Assembly (NCBI RefSeq): GCF_023703415.1
Contig: NZ_JAGMTU010000003.1
Location: forward strand, 186,001-250,000
Source of the DNA: Microbacterium sp. USTB-Y
GTDB lineage: Bacteria > Actinomycetota > Actinomycetes > Actinomycetales > Microbacteriaceae
Reading direction: 5' to 3'
Length of the DNA stretch: 64,000 nt
Of the stretch, positions 23,701 to 32,228 are shown piece after piece; within the stretch, counting starts at the first letter, position 1, and each line of letters opens with the position of its first letter. Position numbers and translations under genes: made by a program. The notes beneath the pieces were generated by a model. That model was not told where the DNA came from, did no database searches, and saw only the letters and a program-made list of their open reading frames with translations.

Positions 23701-25071
23701 ATGACCACCCCGACGACGCTGCTCATCCTCGGCGCATCCGGAGACCTCACGTCCCGGCTCCTCCTGCCCGCGATCGCCCAGCTGCTGCAGCGCCAGCCCG
23801 ACCGCAGGCTCGTGCTGCGCGGAGCGGGGTCCGACGACTGGTCCGACGAGCGCTGGCAGGAGGCCGTGCGCACCGCCTTCGCCACGGTCGGCGCCGACGA
23901 CCAGGTCGCCCGGGTCGCCGGCACGACCTACGCGCAGGCGGACGTCACCGACCACGACGCGCTCGCGGCGCTCATCGGAGACGCCGATGGCCCTCTCGTG
24001 ATCTACTTCGCGCTGCCGCCCGCCGTGGCGGTCGCCGCCTGCGAGAAGCTCCTCGACATCCCGCTCCCCGCCGGCACGGTGCTCGCGCTGGAGAAGCCGT
24101 TCGGGAACGACGAGCGGAGCGCCGCGGCGCTGAACGCCCTCGTCACCCGGATCGTCCCGGAGAACCAGGTCTTCCGCGTCGACCACTTCCTCGGCCGGTC
24201 CACGATCCTCAACATCATGGGCGTGCGGTTCGCGAACCGGCTCGTGGAGCCGGTGTGGTCGGCCGATCACGTCGAGAAGGTCCTGATCCGCTATGACGAG
24301 GCCCTCGCCCTGGAGAACCGCGCGCGCTACTACGACAAGGCGGGCGCCCTCGTCGACATGATCCAGAGCCACCTCCTCCAGGTGCTCGCGATCCTCGCCA
24401 TGGAGCAGCCGGCGGATCTGGACGAAATCGATCTGCGCGACGCGATGGCCGCCGCCCTGCGCGCCACCCGCATCGTCGGCGACGACCCCGCGCGCTCGAC
24501 CCGCCGCGCCCGCTACACGGCCGGCACGAGCGGCGACCGTCCCGTGCCGGCCTACACGGACGAGCAGGGCGTCGATCCCTCCCGCGACACCGAGACGCTC
24601 GCCGAGATCACCTGCGAGGTGGACACGGCGCGCTGGGCCGGCGTTCCCTTCACCCTGCGCAGCGGCAAGGCGCTCGGCGAGCGCTGTGCCGAGATCGTCG
24701 TCACCTTCCGCCCGGTGCGGCACATCCCCGGCGGCCTCACCGGGACGCCCGCGGACGGCGGCGTGCTGCGCTTCTCCCTCGGCCCCGACCGGATCGAGCT
24801 GGAGCTCAACGTGAACGGCGGCGACGACCCGTTCGCGCTGCGCCGCGACGTGCTCTCCACCGAGCTCGGCAAGGGCACCCTGCTGGCCTACACCGAAGTG
24901 CTGAGCGAGATCCTCGACGGGGATGTGGCCCTCTCCGTCCGCGGCGACGCTGCCGAGCAGTGCTGGCGGATCATCCAGCCCGCCCTGGACGCCTGGCGCT
25001 CCGGCGCGGTGCCGATGCAGGAGTACCCGGCCGGGTCCACGGGCCCGGAGGACTGGGCGACCACGCGCTGA
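23701..25071 (+). CDS. zwf: Glucose-6-phosphate dehydrogenase, divergent form
   Basis: 456 residues, shorter than typical Zwf (about 500). Rossmann motif LLILGASGDLTSRLLLPAIA at 5-24 and the substrate segment FALPPAVAVAACEKL are clear. The active-site signature usually D-H-Y-L-G-K reads RVDHFLGRSTILNIMGVRF near residue 160: the catalytic His is kept but Lys is Arg. EKVLIRYDEALALENRARYY and SHLLQVLAILAMEQP follow the family. Predicted to oxidise glucose 6-phosphate with NAD(P); altered motif makes cofactor or substrate shift possible. Not beside pentose-phosphate genes, so likely a second, peripheral copy. Confidence 0.85.
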   Translation: MTTPTTLLILGASGDLTSRLLLPAIAQLLQRQPDRRLVLRGAGSDDWSDERWQEAVRTAFATVGADDQVARVAGTTYAQADVTDHDALAALIGDADGPLVIYFALPPAVAVAACEKLLDIPLPAGTVLALEKPFGNDERSAAALNALVTRIVPENQVFRVDHFLGRSTILNIMGVRFANRLVEPVWSADHVEKVLIRYDEALALENRARYYDKAGALVDMIQSHLLQVLAILAMEQPADLDEIDLRDAMAAALRATRIVGDDPARSTRRARYTAGTSGDRPVPAYTDEQGVDPSRDTETLAEITCEVDTARWAGVPFTLRSGKALGERCAEIVVTFRPVRHIPGGLTGTPADGGVLRFSLGPDRIELELNVNGGDDPFALRRDVLSTELGKGTLLAYTEVLSEILDGDVALSVRGDAAEQCWRIIQPALDAWRSGAVPMQEYPAGSTGPEDWATTR

Positions 25072-25198
25072 TTCCGGGATCCCCGCCGTCCCGGGCCCGT
25101 CCGTTCGGCATCGGGCGGAGCGCGGCGGATCCGACGTATCCCGGCGGCCCGCATGACGGATCCCCCGCATCGGGCCGCCGGATCCGCACGAGCACCCC

Positions 25199-25204
25199 TA
25201 CGAT
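25199..25204 (+). promoter_or_regulatory. Leaderless -10 element of the symporter gene (TACGAT)
   Basis: TACGAT, CGGCCC, then ATG at 25211. Confidence 0.55.
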
Positions 25205-25210
25205 CGGCCC

Positions 25211-26548
25211 ATGACCGCGCTCCCCCGCCGCGTCAGGGTCGGCTACGCCCTGGGCGGCATCGCCTCCGGCACCTACGGCACCGTTCCGGGCCTCATCCTG
25301 ATGCCGTTCCTCACCGATCTGCTCGGCGTGCAGGCGGCGCTCGCCGGCATGATCGTGTTCGCCCCGAAGGCCTGGGACTTCTTCCTCAACCCGATCGCCG
25401 GGCGCATCAGCGACCGCTCGCGCAACGCAAGCGACCGACGGCGGCCGTTCATCCTGCGCGCGGGGATCCTGCTCGCCCTCGCGTTCGCGGCCATGTTCTT
25501 CGGCCCCACGGCCCCGCCGGTCGCGGCAGCCCTGTGGGTGCTCGTGGCGTTCCTCGCGTCGGCGACCGTGTACGCCTTCTTCCAAGTGCCGTATCTGGCG
25601 ATGTCGGCCGAGATCACCGACGACTACGCCGAGCGCACCCGGATGATCAGCTGGCGCGTGATCGTGTTCACCCTGGCGATCCTCGCGTCCGGGGCGGCGG
25701 CGCCGGCGCTCGTGGAGGCCTTCGGCGGCGTGACCGGCTACCGGATCATGGCGGCGTCCATGGCCGTGCTCATCCTCGTCGGCACCGCGGGCGTGTGGCT
25801 CGGCACCCGATCGGTCCCGCTCACGCGGGGAGAGGAAGCGGAAGGGAGGCTGTTCTCGCAGCTCGCGATCGTGCTGCGGGACGCGGACGCGCGGATGCTG
25901 ATCATCGCGTTCGTGCTGCAGGCCGTCGCGATCGGCATGGTGCTCGGCGGGGTCGTGTACGTCGCCCGGCATGTCGTGCACGACCCCGCGATCGCGACCT
26001 ACAGCTTCGTGTGCTTCGTCGCTCCCGCGATCGTGCTCACCCCGATGTGGAGCCGCCTCGGATCCCGCCTCGGCAAGAGACGCGGATTCGCGGTCGCGAC
26101 CGCCACCATGGCGGTCGGCCTGGTCGCACTGCTCGCGGCGCGCACCGGGGAGGCCGTCCCCCTGCTCGCCGCATCGGGCATCGTCGGCATCGGCTACGCC
26201 GGGGCGCAGTTGTTCCCCCTGGCCATGCTGCCCGACCTCGCCGCCGAGGATGCCCGCCGCAGCGGCGCCAACCGCATCGGGATGATCTCCGGCGTGTGGT
26301 CGGGGTTCGAGCTCCTCGGCTATGCGCTGGGTCCGGCGCTGCTCGGACTCGTGCTCACGCTCGGCGACTACCGGGCATCGACCGGCGACGCGGGGCCGCA
26401 GCCCGACAGCGCGCAGTGGGCGATCGTGCTCGGCGTATCGCTCGTTCCGGCCGCACTGTGCCTGCTCAGCCTGATCCCGCTCTCCCGGTACCGCCTCGAC
26501 GACAGGCTGCGTGCGGCCGCGGATCCGGTCGCCGCGCGCAGCCGCTGA
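25211..26548 (+). CDS. GPH/MelB-type MFS sugar symporter
   Basis: 445 residues with twelve hydrophobic segments. N-terminal RVGYALGGIASGTYGTVPGL and FAPKAWDFFLNPIAGRISD (the D-x-x-x-D motif in helix II of MelB-like carriers), then NASDRRRPFI in the first loop and VYAFFQVPYLAMSAEITDDY (PYLALGAE-like) are diagnostic of glycoside-pentoside-hexuronide symporters. Substrate not predictable; neighbours suggest a disaccharide. Its last 9 codons (ADPVAARSR and stop) lie in a 60-bp sequence duplicated 252 bp downstream. Confidence 0.9.
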   Translation: MTALPRRVRVGYALGGIASGTYGTVPGLILMPFLTDLLGVQAALAGMIVFAPKAWDFFLNPIAGRISDRSRNASDRRRPFILRAGILLALAFAAMFFGPTAPPVAAALWVLVAFLASATVYAFFQVPYLAMSAEITDDYAERTRMISWRVIVFTLAILASGAAAPALVEAFGGVTGYRIMAASMAVLILVGTAGVWLGTRSVPLTRGEEAEGRLFSQLAIVLRDADARMLIIAFVLQAVAIGMVLGGVVYVARHVVHDPAIATYSFVCFVAPAIVLTPMWSRLGSRLGKRRGFAVATATMAVGLVALLAARTGEAVPLLAASGIVGIGYAGAQLFPLAMLPDLAAEDARRSGANRIGMISGVWSGFELLGYALGPALLGLVLTLGDYRASTGDAGPQPDSAQWAIVLGVSLVPAALCLLSLIPLSRYRLDDRLRAAADPVAARSR

Positions 26549-26580
26549 GCCTGACGCGTCAGGGGCACCGGCGCGGCCGG
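26521..26580. repeat. 60-bp direct repeat, left copy (includes symporter stop)
   Basis: 26521-26580 and 26773-26832 match at 57 of 60 positions. The left copy contains the end of the symporter gene, so the right copy is a duplicated gene end. Confidence 0.92.
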
Positions 26581-26591
26581 GGTGTGCCTCT

Positions 26592-26677
26592 CCCGGCGAG
26601 GCAGGGCTGTCTCTGCGCGTCCCGGCGAGGCAGGGCTGTCTCTGCGCGTCCCGGCGAGGCAGGGCTGTCTCTGCGCG
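26592..26677. repeat. Three tandem 29-bp repeats
   Basis: Units start at 26592, 26621 and 26650 (CCCGGCGAGGCAGGGCTGTC plus TCTGCGCGT), with no spacers. The gene-free stretch 26549-26854 holds these repeats, the palindrome at 26683-26749 and the flanking 60-bp repeats. Confidence 0.92.
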
Positions 26678-26682
26678 CCTTC

Positions 26683-26749
26683 CTCGGAGTTGTGCAGGAT
26701 CTTCGGACGGATCCGGCGCATCTCTCCGAAGATCCTGCACATCTCCGAG
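26683..26749. repeat. Inverted repeat with 25-bp arms
   Basis: Arms match at 24 of 25 positions (CTCGGAGTTGTGCAGGATCT plus TCGGA and complement), 17-nt loop. Its core GTTGTGCAGGA equals the unit of the array at 60261-60552. Confidence 0.88.
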
Positions 26750-26772
26750 CGAGGTGCGCCGCCGGGGCGAGC

Positions 26773-26832
26773 GGATCCGGTCGCCGCGAGCAGCCGCTGA
26801 GACTGCCGCGTCAGGGGCACCGGCGCGGCCGG
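26773..26832. repeat. 60-bp direct repeat, right copy
   Basis: Second copy of 26521-26580, three substitutions, ending 22 bp before the Lrp-like gene stop. Confidence 0.92.
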
Positions 26833-26854
26833 GTCCTGGGCGCACGAGGATCCG

Positions 26855-27853
26855 TCACCAGCGGGGCGGGATGCGCGCGATCGACCGCCCCGATGCGTCG
26901 AGCTCGTGCCCGTTGCGCTTGACCGGGCGCAGCACCGTCCAGCGGTCGACGATCTCGACGTCTCCGCCCCACACCCTCTCGATCGCGGGCAGCGCCGTGA
27001 GCGACCGCGCCCGTACGCACGCGAAGAGCGGCGCCGGCCCCACGGCGACCCCGGCGCGATGCACCTCGGGCAGCCGGGCCGCGCGGATCGACGCCGCCTC
27101 GGGATCCGCGGAACGCGCCCACAGCACGGCGCCCCGGCGGTAGCCCGCCGCAGGCATCGCGAGGTCGCAGCCGAAGCGCAGGAGCCCGGCCGAGGTCGCG
27201 CGATCGACCGCACGCCGCGCCGTCGCCTCCGAGACGCCCAGGCGCGCGCCGAGCACGGCCGACGGCATGCGCGGATCCTCGTCCAGCACGTCGGCGATCT
27301 CGGCGACCGTCTGCGGCTTCGGCAGGCGGACCGCCTCGGCGGAGGGCCTGCCCCCGGCCTCGCGCGACGGACGCACGACGCGCTGCTGCGCGGCCGAGAG
27401 CACGGGCAGCCGCCAGGTGGAGTCCTCCGCCGAGACGCTCGCGGCGACGTCCATCCGCAGCACGGTCGCGCCCGTCTCGAGCGCGCGCACGCGCTCGCCC
27501 AGCTGGGGGAGCCCCTCGGACGCGGCGACGAGCAGCAGCAGACCGGCCGAGGTCTCGTCGACGCCCAGCACCCACGGCCGCCGCACGGCCGACGTGCGCG
27601 ATTCGTCCGTGATGCCCGGGTGCAGCAGTACGAGCGCGAGATCGGTGGTCGAGGCCCAGCGCTCCGCCGTGGGCCAGGCGGTCAGCCAGGCCAGCCCCTC
27701 CTCGCGCAGTGCACTCCAGTGCCGCACCACGGTGGCTGAGTCCACCCCGATCGCCGCGGCGATGCGCGTCCAGGGCGCCCTCGCGTCGACCTGGAGGGCG
27801 TGGACGAGGGTGAGGTCGATCTCGTCCAGCCCGCGCGGATCCGTAGTCTCCAT
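26855..27853 (-). CDS. Lrp/AsnC-family regulator with two modules
   Basis: 332 residues, about twice the usual Lrp size. First helix-turn-helix at about 10-55 (LDEIDLTLVHALQVDARAPW ... IGVDSATVVRHWSALREEGL) followed by a diverged ligand-binding segment; second at about 170-225 (TVAEIADVLDEDPRMPSAVL, LGVSEATARRAVDRATSAGL) followed by a second RAM-like domain. ATG 27853 is preceded by TAGTCT at 7 bp, which lies inside a palindrome, suggesting autoregulation. Divergent from the M28-like gene, its likely target. Amino-acid or peptide sensing is typical of the family. Confidence 0.85.
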   Translation of the reverse strand: METTDPRGLDEIDLTLVHALQVDARAPWTRIAAAIGVDSATVVRHWSALREEGLAWLTAWPTAERWASTTDLALVLLHPGITDESRTSAVRRPWVLGVDETSAGLLLLVAASEGLPQLGERVRALETGATVLRMDVAASVSAEDSTWRLPVLSAAQQRVVRPSREAGGRPSAEAVRLPKPQTVAEIADVLDEDPRMPSAVLGARLGVSEATARRAVDRATSAGLLRFGCDLAMPAAGYRRGAVLWARSADPEAASIRAARLPEVHRAGVAVGPAPLFACVRARSLTALPAIERVWGGDVEIVDRWTVLRPVKRNGHELDASGRSIARIPPRW

Positions 27854-27868
27854 GTGACGAAGACTACG
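27842..27868. promoter_or_regulatory. Palindromic operator over the Lrp-like start
   Basis: CGTAGTCT-N11-AGACTACG, perfect 8-bp arms. It covers the putative -10 box (27861-27866) and the start codon of the minus-strand regulator gene and lies 73 bp before the divergent M28-like start. Confidence 0.7.
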
Positions 27869-27928
27869 CATGAAGAGCGCAGAAATGAAGGTTTCGAGTC
27901 AACAGGATCCAGAATCGAGTCGGAATCC

Positions 27929-27934
27929 TACGCT
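27929..27934 (+). promoter_or_regulatory. Leaderless -10 element (TACGCT)
   Basis: TACGCT, CACCTC, then ATG at 27941. Confidence 0.55.
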
Positions 27935-27940
27935 CACCTC

Positions 27941-29443
27941 ATGAGCTTGACGACGGATCGGATCCTGGCCACCATCGAGGATCTCGTCGCGCTCGCCCCC
28001 CGAGCCACGGGAACCCCCGGGGGCGCCGCCGCGGCGGAGTACGTCGAGGGCCGATTCGCCCGCGCGGGCCTTGCGACCGAGGTCCTCGAGGTGCCGTCGT
28101 TCACGTGGCGGGCGACGGAGTGCCGTGTGACGACCGGGGCCGACGGCACGGAGGAGCTCGAGGTGCCGAGCTCGCCGATCCTGCACTCCGCCCTGCCGGC
28201 TCAGGACTGGACGGGCGAGGCGCGGCACCTCATCGACGCCCCCGTCGTCGACATCGGCGCCGACCGCGTGCGCCGCCACGACGTGCGCGGCGCGATCGTG
28301 CTCTTCGACCTCACCTTCGACATGACGCTCGCGCACACCCTGCCGCTCACGCTCTTCCTGCACGACCCCGGCCGACGCGTGCTGCGACGCGACGTGCTGC
28401 GCAGCCGCAACCCCTACGTCACCTCGCTCGCCCGCACGATGCGCGACGCGGCGGCGGCAGGCGCCGTCGGCGTCATCGGCGTGCTGCGCGACTACCCCGA
28501 CTCCCTCGGCTACCACAACGAGTACTACCGGCGGACCCTGTTCCGCCTGCCCGGCGCCTGGGTGACCCGCGCCGGCGGAGCGCGGCTGCGGGCCGCGCTC
28601 CGCCGCACGCGACGTGCAACCCTCACCCTCGGCGTCGAGCGCTCCGAGGTCGTCTCCCGCACCGTGATCGGGGTGCTGCCGGGTGCCGACGGCCCGGACG
28701 GCGTCGCGCACGACCGCTCCGGCAGCTCCCGCGCGTCGAGGACCGGCAGTCCGCGCGGCGACGCCATCATGATCCAGTCGCACCACGACTCGGCGGGCGA
28801 CGGCGCCGTCGAGGACGCCTCGGGCGCGGCCGAGGTGATCGCCCTCGCCGAGCACTTCGCCGCGCTGTCCCGCGCGGGGCGACCGCCTCGCAAGACGCTG
28901 CTGTTCACGACCTTCGACACGCACTTCACCGGCTACCAGGCCCATCGCGAGTTCGCCCGCCGGCACGTGCTCGCACCGGATGCCCGCTGGCGGATCGTGC
29001 TGAACGCCACGATCGAGCACATCGGCCTGAGGGCCGTGGAGGGATCCGACGGCGGGTTCGAGAACACCGGCGAGACCGAGCCGCGCGGCATCTTCCTCAA
29101 CGTCAATCCGGCGTTCACGGCGCGCATCGCGGGGCTGATCCGCCGTCATCGGATGCACGCCACCAGCATCCTCGGTGCGGGTCTGCTCGAGTTCTTCGCG
29201 AGCGGGATCCCGACCGACGCGTCGTTCACCTTCGTCTCCGGCGTGCCCACCGTCAGCCTCATCTCGGGTCCGCTCTACCTGTACGACGACGCCGACACGA
29301 TCGATCGCATCGACGTCGCCCAGCTCGAGCCGGTGGCGCGGTTCTTCGCCGACGTCGTGGAGGACGCCGATCGGCACCGCGGCGCACTTCTCGGCACGAT
29401 GCCCGCGGGCCTGCGCCGGCTGCTGCCCCGGGGACGATGGTGA
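27941..29443 (+). CDS. M28-like peptidase-fold protein with incomplete metal site
   Basis: 500 residues, no signal peptide. N-terminal helix and PA-like inserted domain (about 85-215) precede the M28 core. The first zinc ligands are present: MIQSHHDSAGDG (H-x-D) and VEDASGAAEVIALAEHF (Asp). The general-base Glu-Glu pair expected next reads TTFDTHFTGYQAHREF, and the last His motif (SDHxxF) reads TDASFTF. So two-metal catalysis in the usual way looks lost or altered. Leaderless start, divergent from the Lrp-like regulator, and overlapping the alpha/beta hydrolase gene by 7 bp, so both form an operon. Activity is uncertain. Confidence 0.75.
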   Translation: MSLTTDRILATIEDLVALAPRATGTPGGAAAAEYVEGRFARAGLATEVLEVPSFTWRATECRVTTGADGTEELEVPSSPILHSALPAQDWTGEARHLIDAPVVDIGADRVRRHDVRGAIVLFDLTFDMTLAHTLPLTLFLHDPGRRVLRRDVLRSRNPYVTSLARTMRDAAAAGAVGVIGVLRDYPDSLGYHNEYYRRTLFRLPGAWVTRAGGARLRAALRRTRRATLTLGVERSEVVSRTVIGVLPGADGPDGVAHDRSGSSRASRTGSPRGDAIMIQSHHDSAGDGAVEDASGAAEVIALAEHFAALSRAGRPPRKTLLFTTFDTHFTGYQAHREFARRHVLAPDARWRIVLNATIEHIGLRAVEGSDGGFENTGETEPRGIFLNVNPAFTARIAGLIRRHRMHATSILGAGLLEFFASGIPTDASFTFVSGVPTVSLISGPLYLYDDADTIDRIDVAQLEPVARFFADVVEDADRHRGALLGTMPAGLRRLLPRGRW

Positions 29444-30522
29444 ACGGCGAACGGGCCGAGGGCGGATCTGCACCGGGCGCCGGCGGCCCCGGTCCCGGCT
29501 CCGGCATCCGGCACGGGTCGACCCGCATCGTGCGCTTCGACGGGGAGGAGGCACCAGAGACAGGGATCCTGCACCTGCCGCACACCGCTGCTCCGGCCGG
29601 GGGCTACCCGGTCGTCGTGTTCGGGCACATGACGACCGGAGGGTCGCCGCGCTCCGCCCCGAGCCTCGGTCACCCCGGCCACCCGGAGTGGCGGCGCATG
29701 TCGCAGGGCGACGCGCTGTGCGACCTGCTGCTGCGGCGCGGGATCGCCGTGCTGCGACCGGACTACCCCGGAATCGGCGGCCCCGGCGTGCATCCGTACC
29801 TGCTCGGCCGTCCCCTCGGCGGTTCGCTGCGCGCGATGGTCCGCGCTCGGCGCACCCTGGACGACCGGCTCGGCGACGACTGGGTCGCCGCGGGGCACTC
29901 CGAGGGCGCGGTCGCGGCGCTGTTCGCCGGCACCGCACCGGAGCCGGACGACCGCAGCCGGCTGCGCGGTGTCGCGGCCGTGACCCCGGTGACCCGGATG
30001 GACCTCAGCATCCGCTGGTCGCTGGGCATGCCGGGCGCGATGCCCGGATCCGGCGTCGTCTCAGCGCTCATCGGGCTCATGCTGCGCGGGGCGGCCACCG
30101 CGGATCCCGCCCTGGCGGCGCTCCGGGAGGGAGAGGGCCTCAGCCCCGCCGCGCGCGCGGCCCGGCGCGACCTCGACCATCTCTGCCTCACCGAGCTCGC
30201 CGCGCGCGACTCGTGGGGCGGCATCCCACCGGGCCGCATCGGCGGGGCCGACGGATCCGCGCTTTTCGCGCGCCTGTACGCCTCGTTCCGCGAGAACGAG
30301 GTCGCCGCGCTCTCGGGTTTCCGCTCCCCCGTGCGGATCGACGCCGCACGGTTCGACGAGGTCGCCCCGGCGCCCTTGAGCGCCCGGCTGCTGCGCGCGT
30401 ACCAGCGGGCCGGCGTCGACCTCACGGCACGCTGGTGGCCGTCGCACCACTCCGGCACGATGCGTCCGCAGCACGCCCCGCCGCACGTGGCCGCATGGAT
30501 CGCGGAGCGCTTCCGGGACTGA
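29437..30522 (+). CDS. Alpha/beta hydrolase
   Basis: 361 residues, ATG overlapping the previous stop. Oxyanion region YPVVVFGHMTTGG near 60, nucleophile elbow AAGHSEGAVAALFAG (Ser of G-H-S-E-G near 150), and late HHSGTMRP supplies the catalytic His; an Asp is likely in RIDAARFDEVAPAPL. A Gly/Pro-rich first 25 residues are probably disordered. No signal peptide. Similar to secretory-lipase or dienelactone-type hydrolases in outline, but the substrate is unknown. Operon with the M28-like gene under the Lrp-like regulator. Confidence 0.85.
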   Translation: MVNGERAEGGSAPGAGGPGPGSGIRHGSTRIVRFDGEEAPETGILHLPHTAAPAGGYPVVVFGHMTTGGSPRSAPSLGHPGHPEWRRMSQGDALCDLLLRRGIAVLRPDYPGIGGPGVHPYLLGRPLGGSLRAMVRARRTLDDRLGDDWVAAGHSEGAVAALFAGTAPEPDDRSRLRGVAAVTPVTRMDLSIRWSLGMPGAMPGSGVVSALIGLMLRGAATADPALAALREGEGLSPAARAARRDLDHLCLTELAARDSWGGIPPGRIGGADGSALFARLYASFRENEVAALSGFRSPVRIDAARFDEVAPAPLSARLLRAYQRAGVDLTARWWPSHHSGTMRPQHAPPHVAAWIAERFRD

Positions 30523-30542
30523 CGCGTCCGGCGAGCAAGCCC

Positions 30543-30697
30543 CCGAGGTCGTTGAGCGAGCACCGAGCGCAGCGAGGAGCGAGACGAAACGCCGCCACCC
30601 GGCGAGGGCACCGCGTTTCGTCTCGGGCGGCTCCGCCGTCCTCGCTCAACGACCCCTGAGGGAGCGGGCGGCTCCGCCGTCCTCGCTCAACGGCCCC
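30543..30697. repeat. Dispersed repeat, family 3 (copy 4)
   Basis: GAGGTCGTTGAGCGAGCACC, GAGACGAAACGC facing GCGTTTCGTCTC, then GGCGGCTCCGCCGTCCTCGC TCAACG twice. It fills the space between two convergent genes. Confidence 0.75.
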
Positions 30698-30712
30698 GAA
30701 AGAGCCGGCAGC

Positions 30713-32080
30713 TCAGCCGTGGCGGGCGAGCAGGCGGCGCGCCGCCGCGCTGTGGTCGGCGATGAGCTGGGGCACGTCGAGGCCGACGATCTGCCCGTCG
30801 AGCACGCGCCAGGATCCTCCGACCATCACCCGGTCGGCGCGCTCCGCGCCGCACAGCAGCAGGGCCGCGAGCGGGTCGTGGCTGCCCGAGAAGCGCAGTT
30901 CGTCGAGGGTGAACATCGCGAGGTCGGCCTGCTTGCCCGGGGCCAGCACGCCGATGTCGCTGCGGCCGAGGGCGCGCGCCGACCCCTGGGTCGCCCAGTT
31001 CAGGGCGTGCTCGGGGGTCACCGCGGCGGCGCCGTAGCGCAGGCGCTGCAGGTAGAGGGCCTGGCGCACCTCCATCATCATGTTCGAGCCGTCGTTCGAT
31101 GCGGATCCGTCGACGCCGAGCCCGACGGGGACGCCCGCGGCCTCGAGCTCGACCGCCCGCGCGATGCCCGAGGCGAGGCGCATGTTCGAGGTCGCGCAGT
31201 GCGAGACCGCCGTGCCCGCCGCGCCGAGGCGCGCGATCTCGGCGTCGTCGAAGTGGATCCCGTGCGCGAGCCAGGTGCGATCGCCGAGCCAGCCGACACT
31301 GTCGAGATAGTCGACCGTGCGCAGGCCGAACATCTCCCGGCAGAAGTCCTCCTCATCGATCGTCTCCGCGAGGTGGGTGTGCATGCGCACGTCGAGCCGC
31401 TCGGCGAGCGCGGCCGTGTCGCGCATCATGCCGGTGGTCACCGAGAACGGCGAGCACGGGGCGAGTCCGATCTGCACGAAGGCGCCCTCGCCGCGCTCAT
31501 GGTAGGCGCCGATGAGGCGCTCGCTGTCGGCGAGGATCACGTCGGGATCCTGCACCGTCGACTGCGGCGGCAGTCCGCCGTCCTTCTCCCCGAGCGACAT
31601 GGATCCGCGGGTCAGGGTCGCGCGCATGCCGAGGCGCTTGACGACGTCGACCTGCACGTCGATGCCGTCCTCGAGCCCGGCGGGGAAGAGGTAGTGGTGG
31701 TCGGCCGCGGTGGTGCAGCCGCTGAGCAGCAGCTCGGCGAGCGCCGCGGTGGTCGCGAGCTCGAGATCGCGCGGCGTGAGTCCGGCCCAGACGCCGTAGA
31801 GGCCCTTCAGCCAGGGGAACAGCTCGGCGCTGACGACCGGCGTCCAGGCCCGCGTGAGCGTCTGGTAGAAGTGGTGGTGCGTGTTGATGAGGCCGGGGAT
31901 GATCACGTGGCGCGACGCGTCTACGGTCTCGTCGACGGGCACGGTCGGGGATCCCCCGGCGGGCACGGCTTCGAGGATGCGCGACCCCGAGACGACGAGG
32001 CCGCCGCGCGCATCGGCGGCGTCTCCGGTGTGGATGCCGAGCGGGTTCTTCAGCCAGACGGTGCGAGCGGATTCGGACAT
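30713..32080 (-). CDS. 8-oxoguanine deaminase (amidohydrolase family)
   Basis: 455 residues. Deaminates 8-oxoguanine to urate, feeding uricase. Metal and pocket motifs: PGLINTHHHFYQTLTRAW (H-x-H and the HHHFYQTLTRA stretch typical of 8-oxoguanine deaminases), MHTHLAETIDEEDF near 240, LAHGIHFDD near 277, and GLGVDGSASNDGSNMM near 325 (metal Asp). Isocytosine or guanine deaminase relatives are the alternatives. ATG with GGGAG upstream. Operator site B lies 148 bp upstream across a structured leader. Adjacent to a urate/xanthine-type permease on the same strand. Confidence 0.85.
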   Translation of the reverse strand: MSESARTVWLKNPLGIHTGDAADARGGLVVSGSRILEAVPAGGSPTVPVDETVDASRHVIIPGLINTHHHFYQTLTRAWTPVVSAELFPWLKGLYGVWAGLTPRDLELATTAALAELLLSGCTTAADHHYLFPAGLEDGIDVQVDVVKRLGMRATLTRGSMSLGEKDGGLPPQSTVQDPDVILADSERLIGAYHERGEGAFVQIGLAPCSPFSVTTGMMRDTAALAERLDVRMHTHLAETIDEEDFCREMFGLRTVDYLDSVGWLGDRTWLAHGIHFDDAEIARLGAAGTAVSHCATSNMRLASGIARAVELEAAGVPVGLGVDGSASNDGSNMMMEVRQALYLQRLRYGAAAVTPEHALNWATQGSARALGRSDIGVLAPGKQADLAMFTLDELRFSGSHDPLAALLLCGAERADRVMVGGSWRVLDGQIVGLDVPQLIADHSAAARRLLARHG

Positions 32081-32118
32081 TGAGCAGACTCCCTGTGAGT
32101 GGTGCGGAGCCGGGGCCC

Positions 32119-32188
32119 GGCCCCGAAGGGGCCAGCTCAGTGTGTGACCTGTCTGCTGATCCAGGTGCGCCTCCGTCGGCGGAGGCAC
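32119..32188 (-). promoter_or_regulatory. Structured leader of the deaminase gene
   Basis: Between operator and start codon the leader can form a stem at 32165-32188 (GTGCCTCCG / CGGAGGC) and, nearer the start, two mutually exclusive GGGGCC/GGCCCC pairings within 32111-32133. Function not shown; attenuation is possible. Confidence 0.4.
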
Positions 32189-32228
32189 TCAAGATCTATC
32201 ACGACCCCGACGAAGAGGTCAACAGTTT

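Noticed and set aside
26592..26677. Possible CRISPR array (29-bp repeats)
   Set aside because: Units are directly adjacent with no spacers and no cas genes are near.
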